From contig JAUZSE010000021.1 of the NCBI GenBank assembly GCA_030949725.1, positions 1 to 64,000 of the forward strand: 64,000 nucleotides of DNA, in the 5' to 3' direction. The notes beneath the pieces were generated by a model that was not told where the DNA came from, did not search any database, and saw only the letters and a list, made by a program, of their open reading frames with translations. Below, one piece after another: positions 22,921 to 32,415 of the stretch (positions are counted from its first letter, which is position 1; each line of letters begins with the position of its first letter). Both the position numbers and the translations under genes were made by a program. This DNA is from Sulfurovum sp. Its GTDB lineage: Bacteria > Campylobacterota > Campylobacteria > Campylobacterales > Sulfurovaceae.

Positions 22921-23676
22921 TTAGTGACCTCCCTCTTCTTCATGTGACTCTGTAGCTGCAGCAGAGTTCATGAAACTTGTATTGTCAGGTTTTTCATGCC
23001 CAACAAATGGTGCTAAAAATCTATCTAAAATACCATGGTTCTTGTCCCCTACATGGTCTAAATGTGTAATATTATTGAAAAGGTTATAGCCTTCAATTCT
23101 TTGGTGTGCTAGTGGGTTCAATGTTTGATTACCACCACCGACATAAAAGTGTGTTGGAGAAGTATGTTTTTCAGGTTTACGTACTTGTACCGCACCTTTA
23201 TGCTCCATAATATACAATGATATATTTGAGTGATCATCTTCAAGATCTCCAAAGATATTTGCTTCGACTGGACAGGCAACAACACAAGCAGGCATCATAC
23301 CAGACTCAATACGGTGTGCACAATAGGTACATTTGTCCGCAGTATTTGTCTCTGGATCCATATAGATCGCTCCATAAGGACAGGCCATCATACAACCTGC
23401 ACATCCAATACATCTATCAGAGTCAATATTGACAATACCATTTTCCAAATAGTGTAATGCCGATACTGGACAAATACGCTCACATGGTGCAGACTCACAG
23501 TGGTTACAACGTAAAGGTGTAAAAGATCTTCTTGTATCTGGGAATGTCCCTAGATCAATATATTTTACACGTAAACGCCATGTACTAAGTGGTACTTCAT
23601 TTTCCACTTTACAAGCAATCTCACAACCTTTACAACCCATACATAGGTTAAGGTCAACTAAAAAACCTAATTTCAT
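22921..23676 (-). CDS. 4Fe-4S electron-transfer subunit (PsrB/NrfC/DmsB-like)
   Basis: LNLCMGCKGCEIACKVENEVP, CNHCESAPCERICPVSAL, CIGCAGCMMACPYGAI, CTYCAHRIESGMMPACVVACP. Confidence 0.93.
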   Translation of the reverse strand: MKLGFLVDLNLCMGCKGCEIACKVENEVPLSTWRLRVKYIDLGTFPDTRRSFTPLRCNHCESAPCERICPVSALHYLENGIVNIDSDRCIGCAGCMMACPYGAIYMDPETNTADKCTYCAHRIESGMMPACVVACPVEANIFGDLEDDHSNISLYIMEHKGAVQVRKPEKHTSPTHFYVGGGNQTLNPLAHQRIEGYNLFNNITHLDHVGDKNHGILDRFLAPFVGHEKPDNTSFMNSAAATESHEEEGGH

Positions 23677-23778
23677 GCTTCCTCCTTAAATTTAGCTATT
23701 CTTATAAAAAACTATAAAAACATATAATCTATTTTTTAGATTACGTTAAACGCATAGAATCATACTATAAAAGTTTGG

Positions 23779-23811
23779 ATTAAATAATGGTTATTTACCC
23801 CATTATTTAAT
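23779..23811. promoter_or_regulatory. Perfect 12-bp inverted repeat ATTAAATAATGG-N9-CCATTATTTAAT upstream of the PsrB-like gene
   Basis: Read directly; lies 103-135 nt upstream of the start codon at 23676. Confidence 0.55.
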
Positions 23812-23896
23812 GATATTTAACTATACTGTGCCATACCGCAATATATACATCAGTATAAGTGATATTATTTATATATAAATTCTATGTATATATGGA

Positions 23897-24838
23897 TTAT
23901 TCTGCTGATTCTTCTATAATACTTTTCATCGTTGCTTGTGCCTTAGTGAGTATCTCTAGTATTTTTTTATCTTTTATGGCCAAAGAGGACGTAAGGTTTG
24001 CAATACTCAAGGTAACAATTTCAGTTTTATTGCTTCCTTTTTTGTGATAAATCACCATAGTACAAGGAGCAAATGCTCCAGCTTCTGGTTTTTCTTTAGA
24101 AAGTTCATAAATAATCTTCAACTTACAAAGAGAATACGCATCATAAAACATATACTCTTCTTTTTTCTCTTCAAGTAGTACTTTATTGAAGTCAATATAA
24201 TTAGCCACTATAAAACCTGTAGGCTTCATCTCACTCTCCATCATCATCATCATATCATCTCTAGCTTCCATAGCGTCTGCATCATCTACATCAAAACTAT
24301 ACATAGTATAAAGCTGCTTGTCTGTTGAAATATTTGTATAAGATAATGGACTCTCAACTGCCGCAGGTAATACTTTAACGATAGTCTCTCGTGTTAGCTT
24401 TTCAAGTTTAGCAAACAATGCATCTTTTTCTTTAATGATATTTTCTTGTGCTTTTGAGCTAAGAAATGCAATATAAAAATCATCCTCACCTTTACGCTGA
24501 TACGTAGCAATAGAAAAGGGAGTAAAAATACCACTTTTTGAGTACTTAGGCACCAATGCTATAGATGTTTCATGATGATACACGGACATAAGGTTGTAAC
24601 TGTTAAAAGTTGTAGCCTGAAATTGCTTCTGATAAGGACCATTCATATCTTGATTTTTAGCTACGACATAGCCATTCATAGTCAAGCCATCCGCCAAAGT
24701 TTGTGCTGTAATCGCGTAATCTTTATTGGCTACTTTATAAAGTATAATATCTTCATTGGTTGCGGCAGTTGCGTAAGAGAGGAGAATGCTGAGTAGCACT
24801 ATAATTTTTTTCATGTATCTATCCTTTTTTTGATACAA
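23897..24838 (-). CDS. DUF302-like secreted protein
   Basis: Signal peptide MKKIIVLLSILLSYATAA; two similar alpha/beta segments reminiscent of DUF302. Confidence 0.6.
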   Translation of the reverse strand: MYQKKDRYMKKIIVLLSILLSYATAATNEDIILYKVANKDYAITAQTLADGLTMNGYVVAKNQDMNGPYQKQFQATTFNSYNLMSVYHHETSIALVPKYSKSGIFTPFSIATYQRKGEDDFYIAFLSSKAQENIIKEKDALFAKLEKLTRETIVKVLPAAVESPLSYTNISTDKQLYTMYSFDVDDADAMEARDDMMMMMESEMKPTGFIVANYIDFNKVLLEEKKEEYMFYDAYSLCKLKIIYELSKEKPEAGAFAPCTMVIYHKKGSNKTEIVTLSIANLTSSLAIKDKKILEILTKAQATMKSIIEESAE

Positions 24839-24874
24839 TGACTATAGCAAATAAGTGTAAAGAATATGTAAATA

Positions 24875-25313
24875 CTAGGGTTGTGTGTAGCTATACCCTT
24901 GTAATTTTCTCTCTATTATCTCTACAATACCTGCTGTAGCGAATCCTATATCATCAAGTAAATCTTTTTTTATCTATATGTAGTGTTTTCATTGTGTTTC
25001 CACAAGCTATAAATTCTACGTCATATGTCATCAGTGCTTCTATACGTTTACGTATCTCTGCATCACCTTTTTTGAGTAAAGACTTCAGACCCTGCCCATA
25101 CGCAACGATAACCACTTCTGTGTTTTCAAGTCCATAAAACTTTAGTACATTATTGACAGTACTGATAATACGGTTCACTTCTTTAGCATCTGAACTTGCA
25201 ATAGAAAAAATCAATTGCCTAGGATTGTCCATAGCTGGCTTTGGGTCAGCAAACTCTGTTTCTGCAAACCCCATACTGCACAATAATACAAATGCCATGA
25301 GTATTTTTTTCAT
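24875..25313 (-). CDS. DsrE-family protein, frameshifted at T7 24965-24971
   Basis: Signal peptide; TYDVEFIACGNTMKTLHIDKK then, after removing one base, DLLDDIGFATAGIVEIIERKLQGYSYTQP; parallels the 156-aa ORF at 35477-35947. Confidence 0.75.
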
Positions 25314-25600
25314 TTTTTACCTTTTTTCTGAATTTTAGCTTTTACTTCCCCTAGTATAACAAGAAAATCTTCTTTGTTCCATGCGCCAGGAATGTTACTT
25401 ATAAGCTTAGAATTTTTATCGATAAAAATAAAGCTTGGCGTTAAACTCACCTTTAAACCAAGAGGTGTTTTTGTAGTAGATAGATCTATTTCAACGCAGA
25501 CGAAGTCTTTTTCTAAAGCGCTTATCACATCTTCTTCTATCATCGTAGCTGCATCCATTTTTTTACAAAAACGACACTCTTTTGTCATTACTTTTATCAT
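25310..25600 (-). CDS. Thioredoxin-like fold protein (CRFC motif)
   Basis: MIKVMTKECRFCKKMDAATM...SLTPSFIFIDKNSKLI. Confidence 0.75.
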   Translation of the reverse strand: MIKVMTKECRFCKKMDAATMIEEDVISALEKDFVCVEIDLSTTKTPLGLKVSLTPSFIFIDKNSKLISNIPGAWNKEDFLVILGEVKAKIQKKGKK

Positions 25601-26586
25601 AATAATCTTATCTTCTTTTTTTGCTTTTTTAATGCTTTAGTAAAATCTATATACTCAATACCTTGTTCTTCAGTACTCTCTTCTTCATACATTTCAAGCT
25701 CTCTAAATGCTTCAAATACATTTCTACTATGCAAGACATCATAAAGTTTCATATCTTTATACTCTAGCATCACTACATGTTTCGTAATCTCATCTATACC
25801 CACATCATTTTCTAAAGCTTCTAAAATTTGTTTTTTCATCTTGCTAAGATAGCTTTTAAAACCCTGCGTAGCATTAGCATCTGTTGCATACCCATGTCCA
25901 CCTACTATGACTTTAGCATGCAAGTCATCTATCAAATCTAAAGCTTTAAGCGAACCTATGATGGAACCATCACGCAAAGAACTTAGCCTGTCATTAAAAA
26001 CCACATCACCTGCAAAGACTATCTGTTCACTAGCCATATAGACAATAAGATCACCCTCAGTATGTGCCTTGTCTACCATCTGTTTTATTTCAAATGTTTT
26101 ATCTGAAACCTTTAGTGTAAGATTACTATCTACTATAGTGTCTAGTTCTACAATCTTTGTTTTACCATAAATTGCTTTGCCTAAAGCACGTTGCATTCTC
26201 GTTTCCATACCTGTTACAACATTTTGCTCATACGTCCTTGGACCTATCAACAAAGCGCCTTTACTTTTATAAAAGTTATTGCCTAACCAATGATCATCAT
26301 GGTCATGGGTATTAATCACATATTTTACAGGGAGTTTTGCAATTTTTTGCATTTCATTATAGGCTTGAGAAGCATAAGAAAAAGTAGGGCCACTGTCAAT
26401 GACAACGAACCCTTCTTTTGTTTGGACAAAACATGTGTTTACCATATTACCGCCATTTTCTTTGCTTATGTTTTCAGGTGCTCCAAAAAAACAGTAAACA
26501 TCTTTAGCAAGTTCTACAGGCTTTAAGTGATACTCATAAGCCTGTAGAGTCAAAAATGACACACATAAAACAATCATGTTTTTCAT
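25597..26586 (-). CDS. Metallo-beta-lactamase-fold hydrolase (SoxH-like)
   Basis: INTHDHDDHWLGNNFYKSKGA, HTEGDLIVYMASEQIVFAGDVVFNDR, VIVGGHGYAT; located in sox cluster. Confidence 0.85.
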   Translation of the reverse strand: MKNMIVLCVSFLTLQAYEYHLKPVELAKDVYCFFGAPENISKENGGNMVNTCFVQTKEGFVVIDSGPTFSYASQAYNEMQKIAKLPVKYVINTHDHDDHWLGNNFYKSKGALLIGPRTYEQNVVTGMETRMQRALGKAIYGKTKIVELDTIVDSNLTLKVSDKTFEIKQMVDKAHTEGDLIVYMASEQIVFAGDVVFNDRLSSLRDGSIIGSLKALDLIDDLHAKVIVGGHGYATDANATQGFKSYLSKMKKQILEALENDVGIDEITKHVVMLEYKDMKLYDVLHSRNVFEAFRELEMYEEESTEEQGIEYIDFTKALKKQKKKIRLL

Positions 26587-26595
26587 AACTTCATC

Positions 26596-28125
26596 CTAGA
26601 AAAGGTAGTTAAATTCTAAACGAAATTCATCATATGACCAATCTGCCTTATAATCCGTAAGACTACCCACTTTAAAAGTCTTATCATCCGCAGATACATG
26701 ACCATAACGCATTCTCATTTGAAGGTCTTTTGTAATGTTGGTCCATGTATCAATATGGATTACATTAGAATCTGAAGGAACTGCTTTATTATCATCAAAA
26801 TCCTGCATTGCGTAACGGATACTTGCTTTCCATGTAGGATTAAATTTATACACTGCTCTTAGCATGATGGTTTCAGTGTTTGCAAACCAGTTATATTGTG
26901 CCATTGCTCTGGTAAATCCACCGGTAGGGAATCCTCTCCAAGGTGCAATAATATCTGCTTCATCCGCAACTTTAGAGTAACCCAATCTAAAGAAACCTTT
27001 CTTCTCTGGCATCAAAATATCTAATCTCGCATTGAAAAGGTTTGTATCTAGTGAACCGTTTACACTTGGGTCATATCCTGCGAGAGAACCACCTAGTGCA
27101 TTACTATCACCCGCAACCACTCCTCCACCATCATCCATCTGCATAAAGTGACGAATTCCTGGTCTTACTGCCCATCCTGAATCAAAAAGAGGAATCTTGT
27201 AATGTGCTTCAATAACAAAATCTTTCACTACCCCAGGAATCTGTAAATAACTTCCTGTTAATTTCAAATTTTTAATGTACTTAGTGCTAATATCAGCAAG
27301 ATACATGTCATGATTAGGATCTTCACCCGCGGCGACAAAGTTATTATAATTTAAGCCTCTATGTTTACCTGCATCATCATTGTTATTCCAAGATTCACCG
27401 TTTGCATCTTTAAACGTAATGACATCATGCGCATCTTCATGATCTCTCAATTTTTGTGCACCAAACCAAGCTAAACGTACCGTTGTCTTAGGTGCTATTT
27501 TAATTGCGGCAGTCACACCATCAAAGGTATTTGGAATCATTTTAGTATCATTGGAAGCTGTAAAAACAGATTCAAACAATTGACGACCAACTTTAACATC
27601 TACTGTACCATTGTTATATTCTAAAAATGCTTGACCTAGCGCATGTATACCATAACTACCACCTTGTTTAACTTTGAAGCGACTGAACGTGTCTTTACCT
27701 GCTTTAACCCTTCCTATATCTGCATCATCTGCTCTCCAAAACTCTGGATTTAACGACCCATAGTACCCCATAGTAAAACTAAAATGGTTTAATGCAGCTG
27801 ACTTATAGATAAGGCTTCCACCTATACCCATACTTTTAGCACCATCATTGTTTGCACCATCTGCTGCCCATTCCCAATAAAATGTATTTGTTCTTAATCG
27901 ACCATAAAAAACACCCTCAGAAAACATATCATGTATATTATCTGCTGTTCCTGGCAAAACATTATAATTTAGTGTCATATTTCCATTTAACGTTCTTTTT
28001 GGCTTATCAGACACAATCTTCGCTGGCTCTATTTCTTCTTTTATATCTCCACCAGCCATCAATCCTGTATTCATAAGCAGGACTGCTGATGTAATAATTC
28101 CTAATTTTATTCTTTCCTTGTTCAT
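26596..28125 (-). CDS. Outer-membrane porin
   Basis: N-terminal signal; beta-strand pattern and C-terminal aromatic FRLEFNYLF. Confidence 0.8.
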   Translation of the reverse strand: MNKERIKLGIITSAVLLMNTGLMAGGDIKEEIEPAKIVSDKPKRTLNGNMTLNYNVLPGTADNIHDMFSEGVFYGRLRTNTFYWEWAADGANNDGAKSMGIGGSLIYKSAALNHFSFTMGYYGSLNPEFWRADDADIGRVKAGKDTFSRFKVKQGGSYGIHALGQAFLEYNNGTVDVKVGRQLFESVFTASNDTKMIPNTFDGVTAAIKIAPKTTVRLAWFGAQKLRDHEDAHDVITFKDANGESWNNNDDAGKHRGLNYNNFVAAGEDPNHDMYLADISTKYIKNLKLTGSYLQIPGVVKDFVIEAHYKIPLFDSGWAVRPGIRHFMQMDDGGGVVAGDSNALGGSLAGYDPSVNGSLDTNLFNARLDILMPEKKGFFRLGYSKVADEADIIAPWRGFPTGGFTRAMAQYNWFANTETIMLRAVYKFNPTWKASIRYAMQDFDDNKAVPSDSNVIHIDTWTNITKDLQMRMRYGHVSADDKTFKVGSLTDYKADWSYDEFRLEFNYLF

Positions 28126-28208
28126 TATGAACCCCTTTATTATTTTTTGTATTAACCATTTAATTTTTGTGCGTTATAATAAATTGTGATTCTACATCAC
28201 AACCATGG

Positions 28209-28267
28209 GTGCCCCGCCTCCAGAACAAAAGAGACCAACAATGTATTCAAACAAAGAGACGAGGCAC
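28209..28267 (-). promoter_or_regulatory. Intercistronic RNA hairpin between soxB and porin genes
   Basis: GTGCCCCGCCTC (28209-28220) and GAGACGAGGCAC (28256-28267): in minus-strand RNA all 12 positions pair (two G-U); plus strand would have two mismatches. Confidence 0.6.
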
Positions 28268-28279
28268 GGTTTTACATAC

Positions 28280-30055
28280 TTAACACTTAGCACCTTTGAC
28301 TGGACATCCACAATCCATATCTAACACTTTCACATTAGACTCCATGCTGATATCAACTACTTTATTTTTACGAATGTAATCACTCACCACTTCATAGACT
28401 GGACGTATGATTTTTTCATCTAAGTTTTCACCTACATTTTGTAAGTTTCCACCCCATGAAGAGACTCTGTATGTTTTCTTCATATCAATAGGTTTACCAC
28501 CTATCATAAAGTCAGAAATACGCTTACCCGATGGAGCAGAGATAGTGATACTATAACTAGCACCTGTCACCCTACTCATATCACCACCTTGCTGTAAAAG
28601 TGGATTGGCATTAAACACATTATCTGCAATGTCTTCCATGAGATTAAATATAACTTCACCTTTGAGGTCAAAAGTATAGACTTCAGGGTAGGTAATAGCT
28701 GTCATTTCGTACACATTGTCTTTCAGTATGTCTCCACCTGGGAGTACTGTTGTACCCCATCTATAGCCTGGATTGAAATTAATATCAGATTTCATTTCAT
28801 CTTCTATTGCCATACCGATAAGTGAATCAAAGGTAGAGTAAAAGGTATCACGTTTATAAAGTAGACCTTTTGTTGTACCTAGCACTTCATTTAACTCTTT
28901 GTTGTATGGTTTGTACCACTTTTCTACCAAATCTACACCTGCTTTATCCGCAGGGATAAGATTGGAAGCCACAGGCATAAGCTTAAAGTTATAATCAACC
29001 ACTTTTTTATTTTTAATATCTATATCTAATCTGCCTACATACTTACCATGGCTACCCGAAATCAAAATAACCGTATCATTGACGATAATCGGATCAGGAC
29101 TAGGATCATGTGTATGTCCACTTAAGATAAAGTCTACACCTGTCACTTTTTTCGCCAATTCTTGATCCACAGAGAATCCGTCATGACTTAGCACAACAAT
29201 ACAGTCTACTTTTTTCTCTTTACGAAGCATATTTACATACTCTTGTAAAGATTCATGACGTAATCCGAAACTCCAACCCTCTGTAAACTTCTTAGGGTTT
29301 GCAGTAGAGGTAAACGGAAATGACTGTCCGATGATACCTATCTTCGCACCACCAATTTCTTTTATAGAGTATGGAGGGAAGATAAGCTCTTCAAAGTCAT
29401 CAGAAAAAGGATCATTGTCAATCACATTTTGTGAGATAAACTCTCCATCTAGTTTGCCAATGAGTTCATGAACACGTTCTTTACCATAAGTAAATTCCCA
29501 GTGTCCGACCATCACATCTACACCCAAATAGTTTTGCGCATCAACAATGGCTTCACCAGCTGTTTTAAGAGCAACTGCTGTACCTTGCCATGTGTCGCCA
29601 GAATCAAGAAGCAAAACATTTTTTGCCCCTCTTTCTTTTTTCACATGATCTATAATAGGTTTCATATGTGCAATACCACCCATTTTTCCAAACTTTTTAG
29701 CAAGTTCAGAAAAATCATTATGTGTATCAAAATATGCATCTAAGGTACCTGGTTGAATGTTGTAATGCTTTTGAAATGCCTCACCACAGATAAATCCAGG
29801 CGTTCCTACAAGATTCTTCGCAGAAATAAGCGTTGATGGCTCTCTCCAGTAAAGTGGTTTAATGTGTGCATGCATATCACAGATGTGAAGTATCGTTGCC
29901 TTACCTTTTGCCTCAAAATCAACTACATTAGAAAAAGAAAGTTTTTTAATTCTTTCTTTTCCTGCTTCACCTGCAAAAAGATTTGTCCCTCCGACTGCAC
30001 CTAGGAGTCCTAAGGAAGCAGCTATCTGGAGAAAGTCTCGTCTGTCTATTTCCAT
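28280..30055 (-). CDS. soxB: Thiosulfohydrolase SoxB
   Basis: Tat signal DRRDFLQIAASLGLLGAVGG; ATILHICDMHAHIKPLYWREPS; 5'-nucleotidase-like SGHTHDPSPDPI; between soxA and porin. Confidence 0.95.
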   Translation of the reverse strand: MEIDRRDFLQIAASLGLLGAVGGTNLFAGEAGKERIKKLSFSNVVDFEAKGKATILHICDMHAHIKPLYWREPSTLISAKNLVGTPGFICGEAFQKHYNIQPGTLDAYFDTHNDFSELAKKFGKMGGIAHMKPIIDHVKKERGAKNVLLLDSGDTWQGTAVALKTAGEAIVDAQNYLGVDVMVGHWEFTYGKERVHELIGKLDGEFISQNVIDNDPFSDDFEELIFPPYSIKEIGGAKIGIIGQSFPFTSTANPKKFTEGWSFGLRHESLQEYVNMLRKEKKVDCIVVLSHDGFSVDQELAKKVTGVDFILSGHTHDPSPDPIIVNDTVILISGSHGKYVGRLDIDIKNKKVVDYNFKLMPVASNLIPADKAGVDLVEKWYKPYNKELNEVLGTTKGLLYKRDTFYSTFDSLIGMAIEDEMKSDINFNPGYRWGTTVLPGGDILKDNVYEMTAITYPEVYTFDLKGEVIFNLMEDIADNVFNANPLLQQGGDMSRVTGASYSITISAPSGKRISDFMIGGKPIDMKKTYRVSSWGGNLQNVGENLDEKIIRPVYEVVSDYIRKNKVVDISMESNVKVLDMDCGCPVKGAKC

Positions 30056-30064
30056 CTTATCTCC

Positions 30065-30841
30065 TTATCTTTTTAAACCAGGAATAGCAATTTTTTTGCC
30101 TTTCTCTTTAGCCAAAGTAGCAATATACACTTCAAGTGCAATCATCTCTTTAGAACCTATAGGTATCACCTTAAGCAGTGCATTTTTCATACATCCTTGA
30201 AATCTTCTTTGTGGTGTTCTTAGACTAGATTTCGTCATACGGTACGCAGGCCAAGTTCCAGCAACTGCCACTTCTCCCAAATCTGGTAGAGGTTGTGTTC
30301 TAAGTACTTGCCCAACAATGTCAGCAGAGTGACATGAGTTACAAGAAAGTCCTCTTCCTCCACGTGCCGTCAAATATGTCGTCTTTCCTAGTGCATAAGA
30401 AGCTTTGATATGTTCGTCAGCTTCTACATCAATATTGATAAGTTCATCATTTGCTAATGACTTTACATACGCCAACATAGAAAACATTTTTCCAGATTTT
30501 AGTTTTGTTTTCTTTTTACCTTGTTCTACTTGCATGACCTGTAAAACCTGATCAATACCTACAACATTTCCAAGTTTTTTAATATAACGAGGAAACCCTG
30601 CGATATATTTGGGTAAATCTTTCTCTGATACTTCAAGAAACTTAGCTAAAGCTTCTTCTCCACCTAATGCCTCTTCAAGTATCTCGCCACCCTCTTCAAC
30701 ATAAATTTCTGCAGGATTGTTTTCTAACATTTCTGTATACATTGCTCTATCGGCATCACTCATAGCAAACTGCTCTCCAGCGTTAAGCTGAAGCATCGCC
30801 ATAGTTCCCAAGAAAGCTAATGATAATAATACTTTTCTCAT
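30065..30841 (-). CDS. soxA: Sulfur-oxidation c-type cytochrome SoxA
   Basis: GRGLSCNSCHSADIVGQVLRTQPLPDLGEVAVAGTWPAYRMTKSSLRTPQRRFQGCMKN. Confidence 0.93.
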   Translation of the reverse strand: MRKVLLSLAFLGTMAMLQLNAGEQFAMSDADRAMYTEMLENNPAEIYVEEGGEILEEALGGEEALAKFLEVSEKDLPKYIAGFPRYIKKLGNVVGIDQVLQVMQVEQGKKKTKLKSGKMFSMLAYVKSLANDELINIDVEADEHIKASYALGKTTYLTARGGRGLSCNSCHSADIVGQVLRTQPLPDLGEVAVAGTWPAYRMTKSSLRTPQRRFQGCMKNALLKVIPIGSKEMIALEVYIATLAKEKGKKIAIPGLKR

Positions 30842-30844
30842 GAC

Positions 30845-31183
30845 TTATCCTTTTGGCTTAAGTTTTTTACTCTTAGAATTTTTCTCACCTGTGTTATCTG
30901 TATAGTCAACCGTTATTTTACCTTTGCCTAGTACTTTCATATTGACTGAGAAATAAGGGTTTGTAGATACTGTTTCCCATACTTTCATCGTCGTAAATGG
31001 TTTTCCATCTAGTGAAAAAGTAATACTATCAATATAGTGTGCTGGTTTAATTTTTCCAGTTTTTTTATTTTTTTGTAATCCTGTATCCATAGGATGAATC
31101 ACTATAAAGTCAACTTTTATAATATCACCTACTTTAAACTTTTTAGGTTTAAATTTAATCATTGATTTTCTTGCTTCTGCCAT
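30845..31183 (-). CDS. soxZ: Thiosulfate oxidation carrier complex protein SoxZ
   Basis: FKVGDIIKVDFIVIHPMDTGLQKNKKTGKIKPAHYIDSITFSLDGKPF. Confidence 0.93.
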   Translation of the reverse strand: MAEARKSMIKFKPKKFKVGDIIKVDFIVIHPMDTGLQKNKKTGKIKPAHYIDSITFSLDGKPFTTMKVWETVSTNPYFSVNMKVLGKGKITVDYTDNTGEKNSKSKKLKPKG

Positions 31184-31261
31184 TTTTATTCCTTTATATT
31201 ATTCATTTTGTACCTTACCTTTTTGGTTCGGAGACTTCTATATATTTGGTCAAAAATTAAA

Positions 31262-31729
31262 TCAACCACACCCACCGATAGTTACTTTTACACTTTTTGC
31301 TGTAGTAAGAAACGAACCATCACTAAGTTCTACAAGTGCTACAACATCTTGTGTACCTGCAAGTTTGATTCTTGTTGCAAAATAACCTTTTGCATTCATT
31401 GGTGTAAGCATGACATCTGCACATCTGGCATTTCCATTTTTTGTACTCAAAACATGTATCGCTTTGACATGATCTGCATCAGTCATCGGACTTTCAACGT
31501 TCACTTTTACAGGAACCACTGCACCATTTTCAGCAATTTCAGGCACTGTAAGTTTGATTTTGTCACTTTGTGTTGCTGCTTTTCCGCCAGTAATAGCTGC
31601 AACTGCTGCATCATACGTTAAGACATTTTTACCCTTAGCTGCATCTTTTGCCAAAAGTGATGATGGCGTTGCTATCGCTGCAACGACTGATGCTGCACAC
31701 ATACTTTTTATAAAATTTCTTCTTTCCAT
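31262..31729 (-). CDS. soxY: Thiosulfate oxidation carrier protein SoxY
   Basis: Tat-like MERRNFIKSMCAASVVAAIATPSSLLA; C-terminal carrier Cys in TIGGCG-stop. Confidence 0.93.
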   Translation of the reverse strand: MERRNFIKSMCAASVVAAIATPSSLLAKDAAKGKNVLTYDAAVAAITGGKAATQSDKIKLTVPEIAENGAVVPVKVNVESPMTDADHVKAIHVLSTKNGNARCADVMLTPMNAKGYFATRIKLAGTQDVVALVELSDGSFLTTAKSVKVTIGGCG

Positions 31730-31748
31730 GTTTATTCCTTTTTTATTT

Positions 31749-32324
31749 TTACTTTTTACTTTTATCTGCCATCACATAAGCAGTATAATCACAAATTTCC
31801 TGCTCATTAAACAACCCTGTAGTTAAATTTACAGTCATATGCGTATTTGCATTGTCTACTCTAGGATCTGCTATTTTTTGGTATACAAACTGTGCATCTC
31901 TTACTTTCGTATCTAGGAACATCGCTTTGTATCCTGTTAAACTAGGACCTATGTTTCCCGCACCTTTAGCACCTTCTATATCATGACAGGCGACACAGTT
32001 TCCATACTGTTTAGGTTTCTTCTTCACTTTTCCATCTTTGCCTGTTTTTTCGACAAATTTAGCTAAGCCTTTAGGTAGTTTTCCTTTTGCTTTTTTACCA
32101 TTGAGGTTGTTAAACATAAAATTCCCTCTTGCAATAGCTTGGGCATCAGTCAAGTCACAAGACTTTGGCATCGTAAACTCTGTTGCACCAGGCATCAAAT
32201 CTTTTTCTATCAGTTTTGTAGCATCTGGCATATCATATGCTTTTGTCAAATCTACAGCACATAAGGCTGCGGAAGCCGATAAAAATAATGAAACACAGGC
32301 AAGATATTTTATTTTTGTATGCAT
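31749..32324 (-). CDS. soxX: Sulfur-oxidation c-type cytochrome SoxX
   Basis: Signal peptide; GNCVACHDIEGAKGAGNIGPSLTGYKAMF; first gene of soxXYZAB. Confidence 0.92.
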   Translation of the reverse strand: MHTKIKYLACVSLFLSASAALCAVDLTKAYDMPDATKLIEKDLMPGATEFTMPKSCDLTDAQAIARGNFMFNNLNGKKAKGKLPKGLAKFVEKTGKDGKVKKKPKQYGNCVACHDIEGAKGAGNIGPSLTGYKAMFLDTKVRDAQFVYQKIADPRVDNANTHMTVNLTTGLFNEQEICDYTAYVMADKSKK

Positions 32325-32368
32325 TCATACTCCTTTTTATTTGTTTTCAGGAGTATGATAACAAGGAA

Positions 32369-32389
32369 GTGTAAAAAAAGTGTAAAAAA
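32369..32389. promoter_or_regulatory. 11-bp tandem direct repeat (GTGTAAAAAAA GTGTAAAAAA) upstream of soxX
   Basis: Read directly, 45-65 nt upstream of the soxX start; one-helical-turn spacing. Confidence 0.4.
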
Positions 32390-32415
32390 GCGAGATAAGT
32401 TTTTATTATTAAATT

